Below the pieces are notes generated by a model, which did no database searches, was not told where the DNA came from, and saw nothing but the letters and a program-made list of their open reading frames with translations. DNA of 64,000 bases from Turnera subulata (Eukaryota; Streptophyta; Magnoliopsida; Malpighiales; Passifloraceae), in assembly GCA_028386065.3 (NCBI GenBank), contig JAKUCV010001565.1, positions 71,934 to 135,933 on the forward strand. The letters are read 5' to 3'. The position numbers were made by a program, and so were the translations under genes. This document shows positions 45,744 to 58,700 of this stretch, one piece after another; the first letter of the stretch is position 1, and each line of letters begins with the position of its first letter.

Positions 45744-48700
45744 CATGTCAAGTGGATACAAGCTTGATCAACTATTATGATTCACATGGCAAAGGTGGAA
45801 GACATGTTGCCCAAATTTTGTTCTTAAGGATTGTTCTATTGCTGCTTGTTGGTCAGTATACCATGACGTCTTACTTCTGTAGTGATCACACAGAATGTTC
45901 ATGTCCGTGGCTAATCATGATTTCATCTTCTTGTTATGTAGGGCGATAAGAAGATGTGCTACGATGCTTTGAGATTGGCTGGTAAAGTCCAACTCTGCTG
46001 CGTTCACAAAGCCTTTCCATGTATGCAAGATGTTGCTGTCTCTCGCCGCCAATTTTGCAATGGGTCTGCTGAGCTTTTTTTGATACTAAGGGTCTGCTGA
46101 GCTTTGCCTATTTGGGATTAAGGGGATCGTGAGGCTGACCAAAAAGAGCTGATAGAAGCATCCGAAGATCATCACGTGACTTCCTCCATAATGGTTTTTG
46201 GGTCTGCAAAGGCTTATCACCTGATTCATAATTGCAAGTCACTTGATACAACGAGGAAATAGTATAATTTAGGATATGTACCTAGTTTTGCACCTCTGCT
46301 CTGCAAGCACTTCTGTATTTGAAATCACAAGCCAAAATACAAATGAGACAGACGCTTTAAAGGCAATCTAGTAGAACGTCCATCCTGTAATAGTACCTAC
46401 CAACCCTGTCTGTGTTATACGTGGAGCGTTTGATTGAAAAACAGCTTGTCGAGTAAAACTTATAATGGCTGGCCCAAACTTCGAAGCAATGAGGTGGGGC
46501 TGTTCTTCTTGGTAATTAAAAGCTAAAAATCTGCAATAAGATTACTGTCATGAAGGCAGTAGAAGGGTTTCTTCAAGCTACTGTGGTGTCCTTAAAACAC
46601 CACACTGAGCAATTGCCTGCCATTTAGTTAGTGTAGAGACTTCCTGTCTTCCCATATGAAATAAAGGATGATTGTTCCCACTCCCGTGGCTTGCCTCCAT
46701 TTTGAGATGTTTCTATTACCTTGAATTTAAGTGGATGATTGGAATTTGGAGCCGAAGGGGAGAAAAAGAAGTGGCTAAAACTATTTTCAAGTTGCACACG
46801 TTATAACTTATAGGCATTTTGTTCTTTCTACTGCGCGGAGCCTGCATTTCGGCAAATATCCTTTCCTTGGTCAGATCACATTAGACGGTGGAAATGATAT
46901 AGTTTTAATAGTTTATACTATATCTCACCCAAAAATCATAACTTTTGGCAGATGTATTATATACGTCCATCTTGGACAATATCTCTGCCAAACAATCATC
47001 GTTACTAATTCATCACATGAAGATTCTGGGCGCCATGACATGTCTTTGGATCAGAAGCACAATAAGAACCTAATAAAGCATGTCTTTTCCTGACCAAATA
47101 AAATCTTGGTTTACAAAAGATTAAAAAAAAATTAAAAGGGACATGTTGTGGGGGCAACATTAAGACATGCAAAAGCATGGCATTTTGCATGGGCTTGACT
47201 ACAATGATTATGCTGCACATGAATGAGCATCATTTAGGTTCTTCATTAACTTTGTTTATTGAGACAAATTGGTGCAAATTATATATCTTTGGGACAACAA
47301 TGAGTTCTTCTACCGTTCTTTTATTTTAATCAGAAAGGAAGGGGAAAGTATAGAAGAGAAAAGCCTTGACAACGAACAAATTCAATTAATGACAGAACAG
47401 CACTGTAGATAATGACGATTGGAAAACAAAGTAGGACCATATACAGGATGGGACAAAAGATCCTTTGTTTTAGGCTGAGAAAGTTACATTACATATGATA
47501 TGTCTGTGTCATCCTTAGAGGACAATATGGCGGAAAGAACCCATCAAGGCATTTCTTGCCCCTGTCTTAATAATAATAATGATTATTAAAGGTCAAAATA
47601 TGGGGTTGATAATGATGCAAAGTTCATTGAACAAAAAGATATTCAGCTCCTCCGACATTATTTTCTTTTCTTTTACTAATTTGATGGATTTCTTTTCTGG
47701 AATTCGTGGATGAATATTAGATGATGATAAAAGTTGTGGATTGTCCGGGCAAGCATATGTAAAGACCGAAAGAAAGACAAATGAGCAGTGTCGTAATTAG
47801 AGAGAGACTAGTCATCCACTCATTGTGGGCGCATTTCTGGCTAAATTATTAGCAATTTCAACCGAGTGCTATAGCTAATTGTGGCTTTTTTGCTGTCATG
47901 TAACTATAATAAGCGTCTATCACTTGTTTATCCTTTTACTTTTTGTGGAAAAAAATATGTTTTGACATAAATGTAATGTTAATGATAATCCTTCTTCACT
48001 TTGAGGCTTGCTTATTTTAATTGGTAGAACTAAAAAATGATTAGATATTCTGTTTGCAAATATATATATATATTATGGTTGTTGAGAGTTGGAAATCCAG
48101 TTTAAGTCTTTGAATATTATAAAAAAAAGTTTAGCGAATCAATTAACTATATGAAACTTTTAGCATGCTAACTAATAAATCACAATAGTTAAGTGTGGTC
48201 CAAATTTGCACTTTTTCCCAGTTAAGCTCCAACACCACCTGTGAGAAAAAGATTTCTGGGTCACTGCTAAGTCAATCCAACCACTGCAAATAGCTGTAAA
48301 ATGGGCCTTTTCCCTTTCGGCTGAAAGTTGTGGGTCACAGATAATGTTCAAAGCCATTATAGGGGAGATGGAAATCCCTTTGAAAGAGAAAAAAAAAAAA
48401 AAAAGAAGAGAAGAAATCTATTCTAATCCAGGTTATGGAAATAAACATGATAATTTTTCATTCCATGTGAAAGAGAAAAAAGATTCTTGGGAATCTATGC
48501 ATAATGTCTTGCCAATCTATGCATGATATTGCTCTTTTTAAAAAATGTGTTCATGATAGTGTCATATTTATCTCTTTCACACTGTAAAGGCATGAATCCA
48601 ATATTATTACAACTATGATTTATTGATTATTTCCACTTGTTTATATATATACATTGTTTATTGGAAGAAGAGTACACCTTGAGGGAAACCTTATCCAACA

Positions 48701-48760
48701 TGTAATATACTACTCAAATCACCTAATACCTTTTTAGCAGGATATGGGAAATTAATTTTT
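45744..48760. other. Right duplicate, 3' flank of oxidoreductase gene
   Basis: Colinear with 19657-21128 and 26893-27036 of the left copy. About 46885-48215 is specific to this copy and shows no coding, terminal repeat or poly(A) that I can identify. No gene is seen. Confidence 0.55.
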
Positions 48761-51700
48761 ATCCCCCCGTGGGCCGTGGCTCTTGCTGGGTTAAATTATG
48801 AAGTTCAACATAGAAATTAATTCTAGAAGTGTTTCTAATAATGTTCTAATTTTCATTAAATTATTGTTCCTCTATCTGATTCTTTTTTGTCTCTTCTCTT
48901 TATACATATATATCTTGTAGACCTGGCGGCTTCAGATTTGTAATTTACACCATCTAACAGTTATCGATGCATGCCTCTAGATGGCTGGCAATATCATCAA
49001 CTTGGAGAAATTTTCAGAAAATTAATTTCTCCATTTTACGATTCAAATTACCCATTTTATGGTGCCTATATTTTTAAAAATAAATTTTTAATATTATAAT
49101 ATTAAAAAATGGAAAAATAACCACATCTAGATGAAATCACGAAGTACTAATGTTTCATCTTACAACGAAACTTCCAAGAATGACCTATCAAATTACTGTT
49201 AGGGGATAGAAAACATAAGATAGTCAGCTTTACTTCTGTGTGGTCTTTCTTTTTTTTTTTCTTTTTTTTATGAAACTTCTGTATTGGTCTTTTTTTTGGC
49301 AAAGCTATTTTGTTAAAGACCGGCAAAAGTAGTGGACAATATACCATATCTTGCTCTATGAAAGCACAGCTTCACTGATTTCACTATAACCACTACTAAA
49401 GGAATAGGAGGGAAATCCGATCTACATCTATAACTGCATGGTTTGAAGTTGGAACAATAGCGACTCATGCTCTCGCAATTTTGGTTGTGGAGCACAGTAA
49501 CTTTAACAGTCTTATCAATTCTTTATTGAGGTGATAACTTCTTTTTTTTTTTTTTTTGTAACTGATACTTCTTCTCTTGACTTTTCTATTACAGATGTTG
49601 CAAGAGAACTGTTGGTTTTTTTTTTTGATACTAAAAGAGAACTGTTGGTTGGTCGTAGTTACTCTTTATTAGGTTTAACATTTTCTTGAAGGGAACTGGT
49701 TCTCACATGTATGAATTTAGGGAATGCATGAAATATGTTCCAAATGCACATGCAGTTGCTTTTTGATGGATAATGCATGCGTAATTGTTTTAAAAAGGAA
49801 ATGTTGTGTTTTTTTTTTATACTAATCGTGATTATTTTATTGATCATCATAAAACGATACTGTTAGGTCAATGAGACAACATGAACTGCAGAAAAAGCAC
49901 TTAAAACAGGGGAGAGATTATCAAGATAAAGCTAATAACTATAGATAAATCAAGACTTGTGTTAAGTTACTGTAATAGAAGTTTGTCACCGTAATTCAAT
50001 CTTTTAAAAAAAAAACAAATTGCATAATTTTCATCATGGAGTACAATCTGTCCAAGTATTTGTATTTATAAAGACTACACGTTTAAAGACCGAAAAAAAC
50101 AACTAATTAAGGACGAAAATATTCCTGATATCTGTAATTAGCATCAGAAAGACAAACGGAAAGCATGATTGTATTCAAAATTAGAGATAAATGAAGAAGC
50201 TAAATCATTCTGGTAACTTCAAAAAGGAATTATAAGGCGGCAAAAATTGTAATTCATTAATCAAAATACTTTGTCGCACCGTAACAATGTCTTACTTTGT
50301 TCCTTTTACAAATTAAATATTGCTCCCTTTATACCACTTAGAATGGTCTATGATTTTTTTTATGATATATAATATTTTGATAACATTAATTGGGGAATTT
50401 TCTTTACAACGGGAAACCTTCTAATTTATCATTTAAATTTTCATACAAACTCAAAGTAGTACAGTGAGCTAGTACAGTCTGTCCCAAACAAATTAGAAAG
50501 TTTAAAACTTAAAAATTGGCCAAGTAATATAAGTGGATTGAAGATCGCCAAGAGCTCTGATATTGGCCTATTGGCCTAACTCCAAATAAAACGATGGAAC
50601 TTCAGTACTTGAAAGGCTAATTAAAGATATTTTAACTATATCAATATAACCAAAATAGAAGATTTCCATAAAAAATTAATTTACTTTTTTATAAAAGCTA
50701 CATTTGATCTGTTCATATATACGGATAATATCATGAGTAAACTTTATCTATTTTTCTGTTTTGGATGAAATTTGTCAACGATTTTTTTTTTTGAAAAAAC
50801 TATAAGTCCATCAATAATCCCTATCCAAGAGTTGAAATTGCATATAAAAAAAAAAGAGTTGATTTTCTTTTGCCAATAGCTGTGTAATAAAATGAAGTTG
50901 AAATTGCACGTTTGGCTGCTTGGCCTGTTGTATGGCCCATTACTAGGGTGGCCAAACTTAATTTTAGCTCTGCAATTTCTTCTTCGTCAACCTTTGACAA
51001 TTCCAAACAGGAAAAGGCTGCTTTTTAATTAGCTGTTCCTGCTTGTCTTGTTTGGTCTTGTAAGCAAAAGCTAACTCCCCATCTTGATAAGAACAACTAC
51101 CAAGTCAATGAAGGAACAAAAAAATTCCTATAAGTCTGTAACAGAACCTAAATATGTTGTTTTTGTTTCCTTAAAATCTGAGTTCTGACCCAGTTGTCCA
51201 TGCTTGCTGTTCAAACCAACCAAAACTTTGTATGTAATGAGAGAAAGGGGTAAGGAACTTTCTTGAATCAGACGCTGAATCATTTATGTAGCAAAACTTC
51301 TCTTTTAGGAGAATTATTTACAATTAATTATGATGTGATCTTCTTCTGGGTCAGCTATATACGAAGCAAGCATAAGATTAAGACGGCAACATCAACCTGT
51401 ACCTAGTATTCTACTTATATTATTCTGGTTGGATAATGAACAAAAATGATTAGGTTCTTCTATATGCAATGAGATGCTAATGTTATTAGCGAAATATTGA
51501 CGCTAGATAGTTTCTAGATCGACAAGAGATTAATTATTGCAAAGACCCAACAATCTTTTTTTTTTCTATTTTGCAAAAAATCCTTGATGCTTAGATTTTA
51601 CTTTTTCTAGGTGTATATGATTTTCTTTGTAATCATCGCCTGTAGTTGGCATTAGTTTTCTTGTTTTATTGCACTAGTCATGATGATTCATTTTTCCCTT

Positions 51701-53339
51701 TGGTTCTTCTTGTTGGATTCCTATATAATTAGCGGCAATGACGTTTTTATGCCACGAACAACTTCCTGTTAAAACTTGGGTAACATTCCTATCTTCTTGA
51801 TGGTAAGAATCAGGAGGACAACCATGATAGACAAGGATAGGGACAAACAGAATTCCTTCGAGCAAAAGAAGAGAATTTCCTGTGATGATGGCGATGGGAA
51901 GAAGACAAAATTCCTTTCGAACACATTTCTTTTATGACTTCAACAGAAATCAATATTTATTTCAGATGCTGAAATAATTATAGATATCAAGCAGAAGTAA
52001 CCTTTCTTTTCCTTTATCTTTAGAGGCAGTTTTCACATTTCACATCTACTATTTTTTTCTTAATTGTTAGTAATATCATGAATTAATGGTTTTAGCCTAG
52101 GGGGCTTCACCTAATGCTCTATTTGTAAATAGAATTCCAAGGTTTGGACCACCAGGAAGGCAATGGCATTAATTGGAAGATGCAATGTAATGGTGGAATT
52201 AAAGCAATTAATTTCTCTTGAAGTTAGTGATTTAAATGCTATTGAATTGAAGCTATTAGTAGAATTTAATTCTAATTTTGTAGGTGGTGATGTGATGCAT
52301 TGCCAATTCCAATATACTAAACAAAGTTTACTCCCATTAGAAGGCGTAAATACCAACAAAATACCCACGAATGGCAAGAAATTAAATGGCAGCTTACTTG
52401 TTCTGTGTTATGATCACATTAATATTGGTTTAAGAAGCTGGTCCATTTCTAACCAACCATACACCACCTTACCACAAAAGTGGAAGGGAAGCGGTTTTTT
52501 AAAGTATCCCACTTTATTAATTATCCTCAAAAAGAAAAAGAAAAAAAAAGAAAGTATCCCAGTTTATCATCCAAAATTTTGTTGTGATACAATTTTCTTT
52601 CTCCCTCCTTTTTTTTTTTTTCTCTTTTGCAACACTTTACAGTTCTCCTTTTGTTGTCATGAAAGTACCTACATTAATACTAACAATTAATTGACTCTAG
52701 TGTTACACTTGTTGTTGATATTTTACTAGCAATTAATGAATGAATAGTGGTGCTTATACAATATTCTCTTCTCCCACCTGACCAATTCTGGACACCCTTC
52801 CCGAGCATAGTAGTTTACATTTACTAGTAGAATCACAGTATAGTTTGATGTTTTTCCCCAAATATTCTCTCAGAAGCCAATCAATGTAAGCTCTGGTGAT
52901 TAATCATCAAGAGATAATTAAATCTTTTCCATATCAAAAAAGGATTCCATACTCATCCAAACAACTTTTGACTCTTGAAATTTGGGGATTAATATAATAA
53001 TATCGTTTCAAAGAGGAAAAAAAAAAGAAAAATAACACACACCGCCCTAAATAAAATTCCTTACGTAAAATTTCATTTTTAAAAAAATTTGGAACTCAAA
53101 AGTTTATCCTTTAGCAGAGGAGAGATATTAGAGTTAATTAATTAGGGGGATAAATATAGATTGGTGATGAAAAAAAAAAAACCGAAAAGAAGGGAAAAGG
53201 ACAAAGATATTAACAGTCAAAACTGAAAAAACGTAAAAGGTAATCACCGTATGAAAAAGAAAGAAAGTCTTGTACAAAAAAGAGGAAAAAAAAAAATAAA
53301 GAAAGAAAGACTCTTCTTCTTTCTCTCTCTCTCATTAAG
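48761..53339. other. Intergenic AT-rich region
   Basis: About 4.6 kb without a recognisable gene. About 50540-50790 matches 30810-31045, marking the far end of the large duplication. Frames such as 52163-52690 lack family features and run into poly-Lys and poly-Phe stretches. A purine-rich, A-rich stretch lies at 53160-53310. Confidence 0.55.
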
Positions 53340-55752
53340 AGTAGGTGGCGCGAAAATAACGTCCTCTTCAACTGAAAAACCCACCTTTTTTCCTCTCCTC
53401 TTTCATTTCCCTCAAATTTCCATTCAAAACTTCTCTTAATATTAATTTATTACCACTTTGTTTTCTTCGTATAGTCTCCCCTATATCTTTTTCCTTTTAA
53501 AGAAATTATAAACAAAACCCCCCTCGCCGGAATACTTTCCCTCCGGCAGCCGCAGCACCTCCCTGGCCGGCGATCCTTCTTCCAGCAATTGAGCCCATAT
53601 CCAAGGAATAAGAAAAGGGTCAATCGGTGAAACAAAGAAGGCAGCTTTTTGATGATGATTAGATAATATGTTGATCCACAAAAGGGAGAAGTACTGAATT
53701 GATTAAACGAGAGGTATTTTTATTCTTTCTTATTCCCAGGAAAGCTTTTGTCTTGTGTTGGGTTCTTGGTTTCTGATTTGCAGATCCATTATAGAAGGAA
53801 AAAGGTTGGGTCTTTGTTGTTTTTTTGTTGCTGGTTTAAAGAATTTATGTGATTCAGTGAACCTTGTCGCTGCCTTGTCTCTCTCTTTTCCCTGACCAAT
53901 TTCCAGAAATCTGCCGGGAGATTTTACATGACCAGTTTCTTTTGATTCGTTGTATGTGTCTGCAACATCAGAGACATAACTGATAACCCTGTCATAAAAA
54001 CAGTCAATGATATTATGTGTAATATGGATTCCCGTCATTAATACCCATCTTAATTTTAACCTCAAAATCATTACTTCCCTAATTTCCTACTGTCGAATCT
54101 ACCAGGGTACTTATTGGTTCTTGTTCCTTTGCCCAGGAAAAATAATGCTTTCTCCCAAGTGGTCAAAACCTAAATATTATTCTATACCAATCTTTGTACT
54201 AACGATGCTTATGGGGAATCAATTCGAATTGTTTTTAAGGTGGTGTCTCCTTTAATTATTGTTTTCACTCTTAATTAATGATAAGAGGTTAGGATTAAAA
54301 TTCATGGGGATGGACAATGATCTTGCTTGCACGTGGTCTTCCATCTCTGTTCCCATATCTCCCAGAACATTAGCACCTGCAACTTCAATCTTCTAGTAAT
54401 TGTTAAGTATTTAAATAATTGCTGCATAAAAACAAATCGCATTATTTCCAATGTCAGCTAAATATTAGTAGTAGTAGTAGTAGTTTTTTTTTTTTTTCCA
54501 ACATTGAAGAACATGACAAAACAAGAAAAACCCTGGTTGAATTTCACAATGTACATGAATGAATGAAAGATCCCAAGGTGATAGTAACCCCTTGTTTCAT
54601 TAATGCCAATCGCACTCCTTTTGCATTCAATAGCTAAGTGCTTCATTTGTTTTTACTCGCCATAAGAGTAAGTTTATTTACAACTATACTGTCACAAAAT
54701 ATACTATGTTCCACTAATAGAAATCACAGGTAAAACCTGGTAACTATTGAGATACATTTGTTTCTAGCCAAAGAAAGGAAATAGGTAAGATCTTTTTTTG
54801 TTTCTCTTTAATAAGCTTAAGAGCAATTAAAGATCACTGTCCATGAATTCTCTGTCATGGAAAGAAACAAGGTATATGGGGGAAGGGAAAACAGGCAAAG
54901 CAGGGTGGGGCAATGTTGTGTTGTTAAGTGTACCTCAATTGCCAGCCCACCCGACCATGGCACTCTCGTGAGAGGGACAAAAGGTGAAAATTTTAGCTTA
55001 AAACTGAACTCAAAGAGAGGAAAAAAAGGTTTAAACTTTAAAAAACTAATAAAAGAATGCTATTCTTCTTCTGATTTCTTATCCTACGCACCCTGTTGTT
55101 TCTCTCTCTGTCCCTTATCCTGCACCTCTGCATCACACTAGTCCACTTCCTAGTCTCCCCATTGTCTCTGGGGACCCTTATTAGCCCCCAGAATTTCCAT
55201 TTTGGCAACAGGAGAAAAAAACTGAAAAAAAAAAGAGGCCAACTTGTAGTAATGACCGTTAATGCACGTTGTGCCACTACGCGGATTTGTGTGTGAGCCC
55301 CATATTTTTGGTCCCTGATGTTGTTTTCGACTCATCGTCACCATCACGATTGCCAAAGGACTTGGTTTTCATGGCCTGATCTGATTGAATTTGGGCTTCT
55401 TCTGAGGAGAACTCAATACCCATTTGCGTCATGTTATTGTGATTATCAAATTCAACCTCTTTCCAGATCTGGGTACATGTAAAGATGCAATCTTTTTGCA
55501 ATTTTTGGGGTGGCTTTTGCTTTTCTGATTGGTTTATTCTTTGCTTTTGTATCTGCCATTCTGGTGGTATCTTACCTTTTTTTTCTTTTGCTTATGTTCT
55601 GGCAGATTTATTGCAGGGAAAAGTATCTTCTTTATAAAGAATACTAGCTAGTAGTTAATTATTCACTTCAAGTGGGATACTAGGAAAGAAGCTCAATGTG
55701 GTTGAATTACATGAAACTATCAGCCAATGTTGTCTAATTTGGACAGTGTTTG
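53340..55752 (+). promoter_or_regulatory. Probable 5'-UTR exon and intron of AUG8
   Basis: A CT-rich leader-like block (about 53340-53713) ends at a good donor (GAG then GTATTT at 53714). The coding ATG lies 2 kb downstream at 55753, with a candidate acceptor CAG just before 55607. The block contains short upstream open frames. Transcript evidence is lacking, so this exon and its link to AUG8 are inference. No other gene is seen in the interval. Confidence 0.4.
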
Positions 55753-58700
55753 ATGGATGTTTGTGAATCAAAAAAGCACAGAGTAGTTGGTAGCCCGAGA
55801 CATCCCCTGGTTCCAGCAGAGAGGAATAGCAATAATGCAGCGGCCGCCGCCGCCGCCACCGCCACCCGCCGCCCTGCAACCAGGGAAGTTAGTTCCAGGT
55901 ACAAATCACCTACTCGTGCTTCTACACCTTCTAGTCCTCGCCGATGTCCATCTCCAAGCATCACTAGAACCTCTCCTGCAACTCCTAAAGCGGCGGCGGC
56001 GGGGACGCCCAAAAGATCACAATCAGCAGAGAGGAAGCGCCCCTCCACCCCGCCGTCGCCTCGAGCCCCTTCCACTCCGGTTACTGAGTCAAATGTTGAT
56101 GTGCATTTGCCATCTAGGAGGCTTAGTACTGGTAGCAGGTTACAAGAGACTCTATGGCCTTCTACAATGAGAAGCCTTAGTGTTTCATTCCAGTCTGATA
56201 GTATTTCTGTTCCTGTTAGTAAGAAGGAGAAACCTGCTAGTCCTGTGGCATCTGATAGAACATTGAGGCCTTCTTCAAATGTGGGTCACCGGCAGGCTGA
56301 AGCTCCAGCCGGTATGCGAAAACCTACACCGGAGAGGAAGAGAAGTCCTCTTAAAGGAAAGAATGCACAGGACCAATCGGAGAATGCTAAACCAGTGGAT
56401 AGTTCACATTCTAGATTGATTGATCAGCATAGATGGCCTAGCAGGATTGGTGGGAAGGTTTCTTCCAATTCATTGAATAAAAGTGCGGATCTTACAGACA
56501 AGACAGTGAGAGGTCTGTCCACGCCAGTTGGGATTGGGCTATCTTCTCTAAGGAGAATCCCTTTGTCTGATAGTACCTCATTGAAACCTTTGCAAAAATC
56601 AAGTAGTGATGCTGCCGTTAGGTTGATATCACCGGAAGATATGTACAGGGCTAGGGATGAGGCAAATTCTGTTGGCAGTGACGCAAAATCTGTTGATGGC
56701 AACTCACCAAAGGTATCTGCTGCAAAATCCGTTGACGACAACTCACCAAAGGTATCTGCTGCAAAATCCGTTGATGACAACTCACCAAAAGTATCTGCTG
56801 CTCAGAAGCTTGGTTTCCCTGACAGAATATCGTTGCCTGCGATTAGAACCCATCCCTTGCCTACAGCTGGGATGCGTCCTTCATCACCAAGCAGAGCTTC
56901 GATTAGTAGAGGTTTAAGTCCAACTCGGTCGAGACCAGCTACCCCTGCCAGAGGAGTAAGTCCATCTCCAAGAGTAAGTGCATCTCCAAGAGTAAGCCCT
57001 TCTCCTAGAGGAGTTAGCCCTTCTCCTAGAGGAGGAAGCCCGTCTCGGGTGAGGGCATCAACTGTATCCAGTCAGATGAATTCTCCTGCTTCTGTGCTTA
57101 GTTTCATCACAGATTTCAAAAAAGGGAAAAAAGGTGCTAACTATGTCGAAGATGCCCATCAGTTAAGGCTGCTGCATAATAGATATTTGCAGTGGCGGTT
57201 TGCTAATGCCCGGGCCGAGGCTGTTCTTTACATTCAAAAAGTGACCGCAGAGGTAGGGTTTATCCATGTGAATCTCTCTTTTCATTCTAAAATTATGACT
57301 CCTCCATACTCATCTTAAACTTTCCCCACTTGAATAACTTGTTTGAGTGATCATGCTGTTTACTGAACAGCACAATTAAACATTACTTAATAATGTAGCT
57401 TCTAAGTTTGGTTACTCGTTTTTGTAATCCATCACGGTTAGTTTATTCATATATCTTGTACGTATTGCCACATTGAGATTTGTTCCCTTGTAGGGAGTAT
57501 TGCAAAACGGAATCAGATTTTGTTGTCCATAAAAAGCATATAGTTTCTTTTGTCACATTAACTGCTTAAATCGCATGCCACTATTTCCTTTCTCATAGTT
57601 TACAGGTAGAATTGGTTATGATAACTTGAGCATTTTCAATCTTTGATTGCCAGCATAAATGCTGAAATAATCCTTTTATTTTGAGATATTTAATTTCTTT
57701 GTAACTTGCTTTCGTTTGGCAGAAAACTTTGTACAACGTTTTAGACAGTATGTTAACGCTGCGGGATTCAGTCGTCAGGAAGAGGATTAATCTCCAACAG
57801 CTACAGATGGAGCTTAAATTGAACGATATTTTGACCAACCAGGTACTGCAACTGCTTTTGGAATACCATCTTATTGTTGTGTAGAGGCCTCTGAAAAGTT
57901 TTAAATGAGAGTACATCGTTTAAGTCAAGGAGTATGTCTAGAATTAAAGAGTTCATATCTGTGCCTGTGTGGAAAAGCAATTGTATCTTCACTCTTTTGA
58001 ACAAATTGTTGGGGAGGATTCCTACCTGAGAGCATGAAAGCAAACTCGTCTTGTTTGAATTTCATGTCAAGTCTAATATTTTTAATATTTGTTTCCTGAG
58101 TTCTTTACTTGTGTAATTTCTCTAATTTCTATTACAATTGATTCAGATGACGTACCTTGATGATTGGGCTTTACTGGAAAGAGAACATGTTAACTCTTTA
58201 TCTGGGGCTGTTGAAGATTTGGAGGCTTGCACACTTCGTCTTCCTGTAACTGGAGGATCAAAGGTAGTTTTCATAAGCGGTAACTGAAAGTAATTCTTCT
58301 GAACTGGAATAATATTCACATTATTATGAAATTTATACTTGCAGGCTGATTTAGAGGCTTTGAAAGTTGCTATCTCCTCAGCTGTTGATGTGATGCAGGC
58401 AATGGGATCCTCCATATGTTGTTTACTCTCAAAGGTGAGACGAACTTGTTGTCTCCCTACCTTTCTCAACTCTGTTTCGATTTGGATGTGAAGTATGATG
58501 CTGGCCTTATCTTTTCCTGATTGGTTTTGAGCTTCATGTTCTTTCTGTCGCTAAATACATGACCACATGCTGATCAAGCAGGCAAGATGCAATTAGTTCC
58601 CAAGAAGCTTGCTAGTTGACACAATTATTTGCTATCAATTGGTTAAATTGGTAACATATTGTTCAAGCTTCTCATGCATATCATCTGCTTGTTTCTAAAC

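Noticed and set aside
52163..52690. 175-residue open frame in the intergenic region
   Set aside because: No family features, no intron or promoter context, and it ends in poly-Lys and poly-Phe from simple repeats.
55734..56075. Minus-strand frame opposite AUG8 exon 1
   Set aside because: Shadow of the Ser/Pro/Ala-rich coding sequence; no independent evidence.
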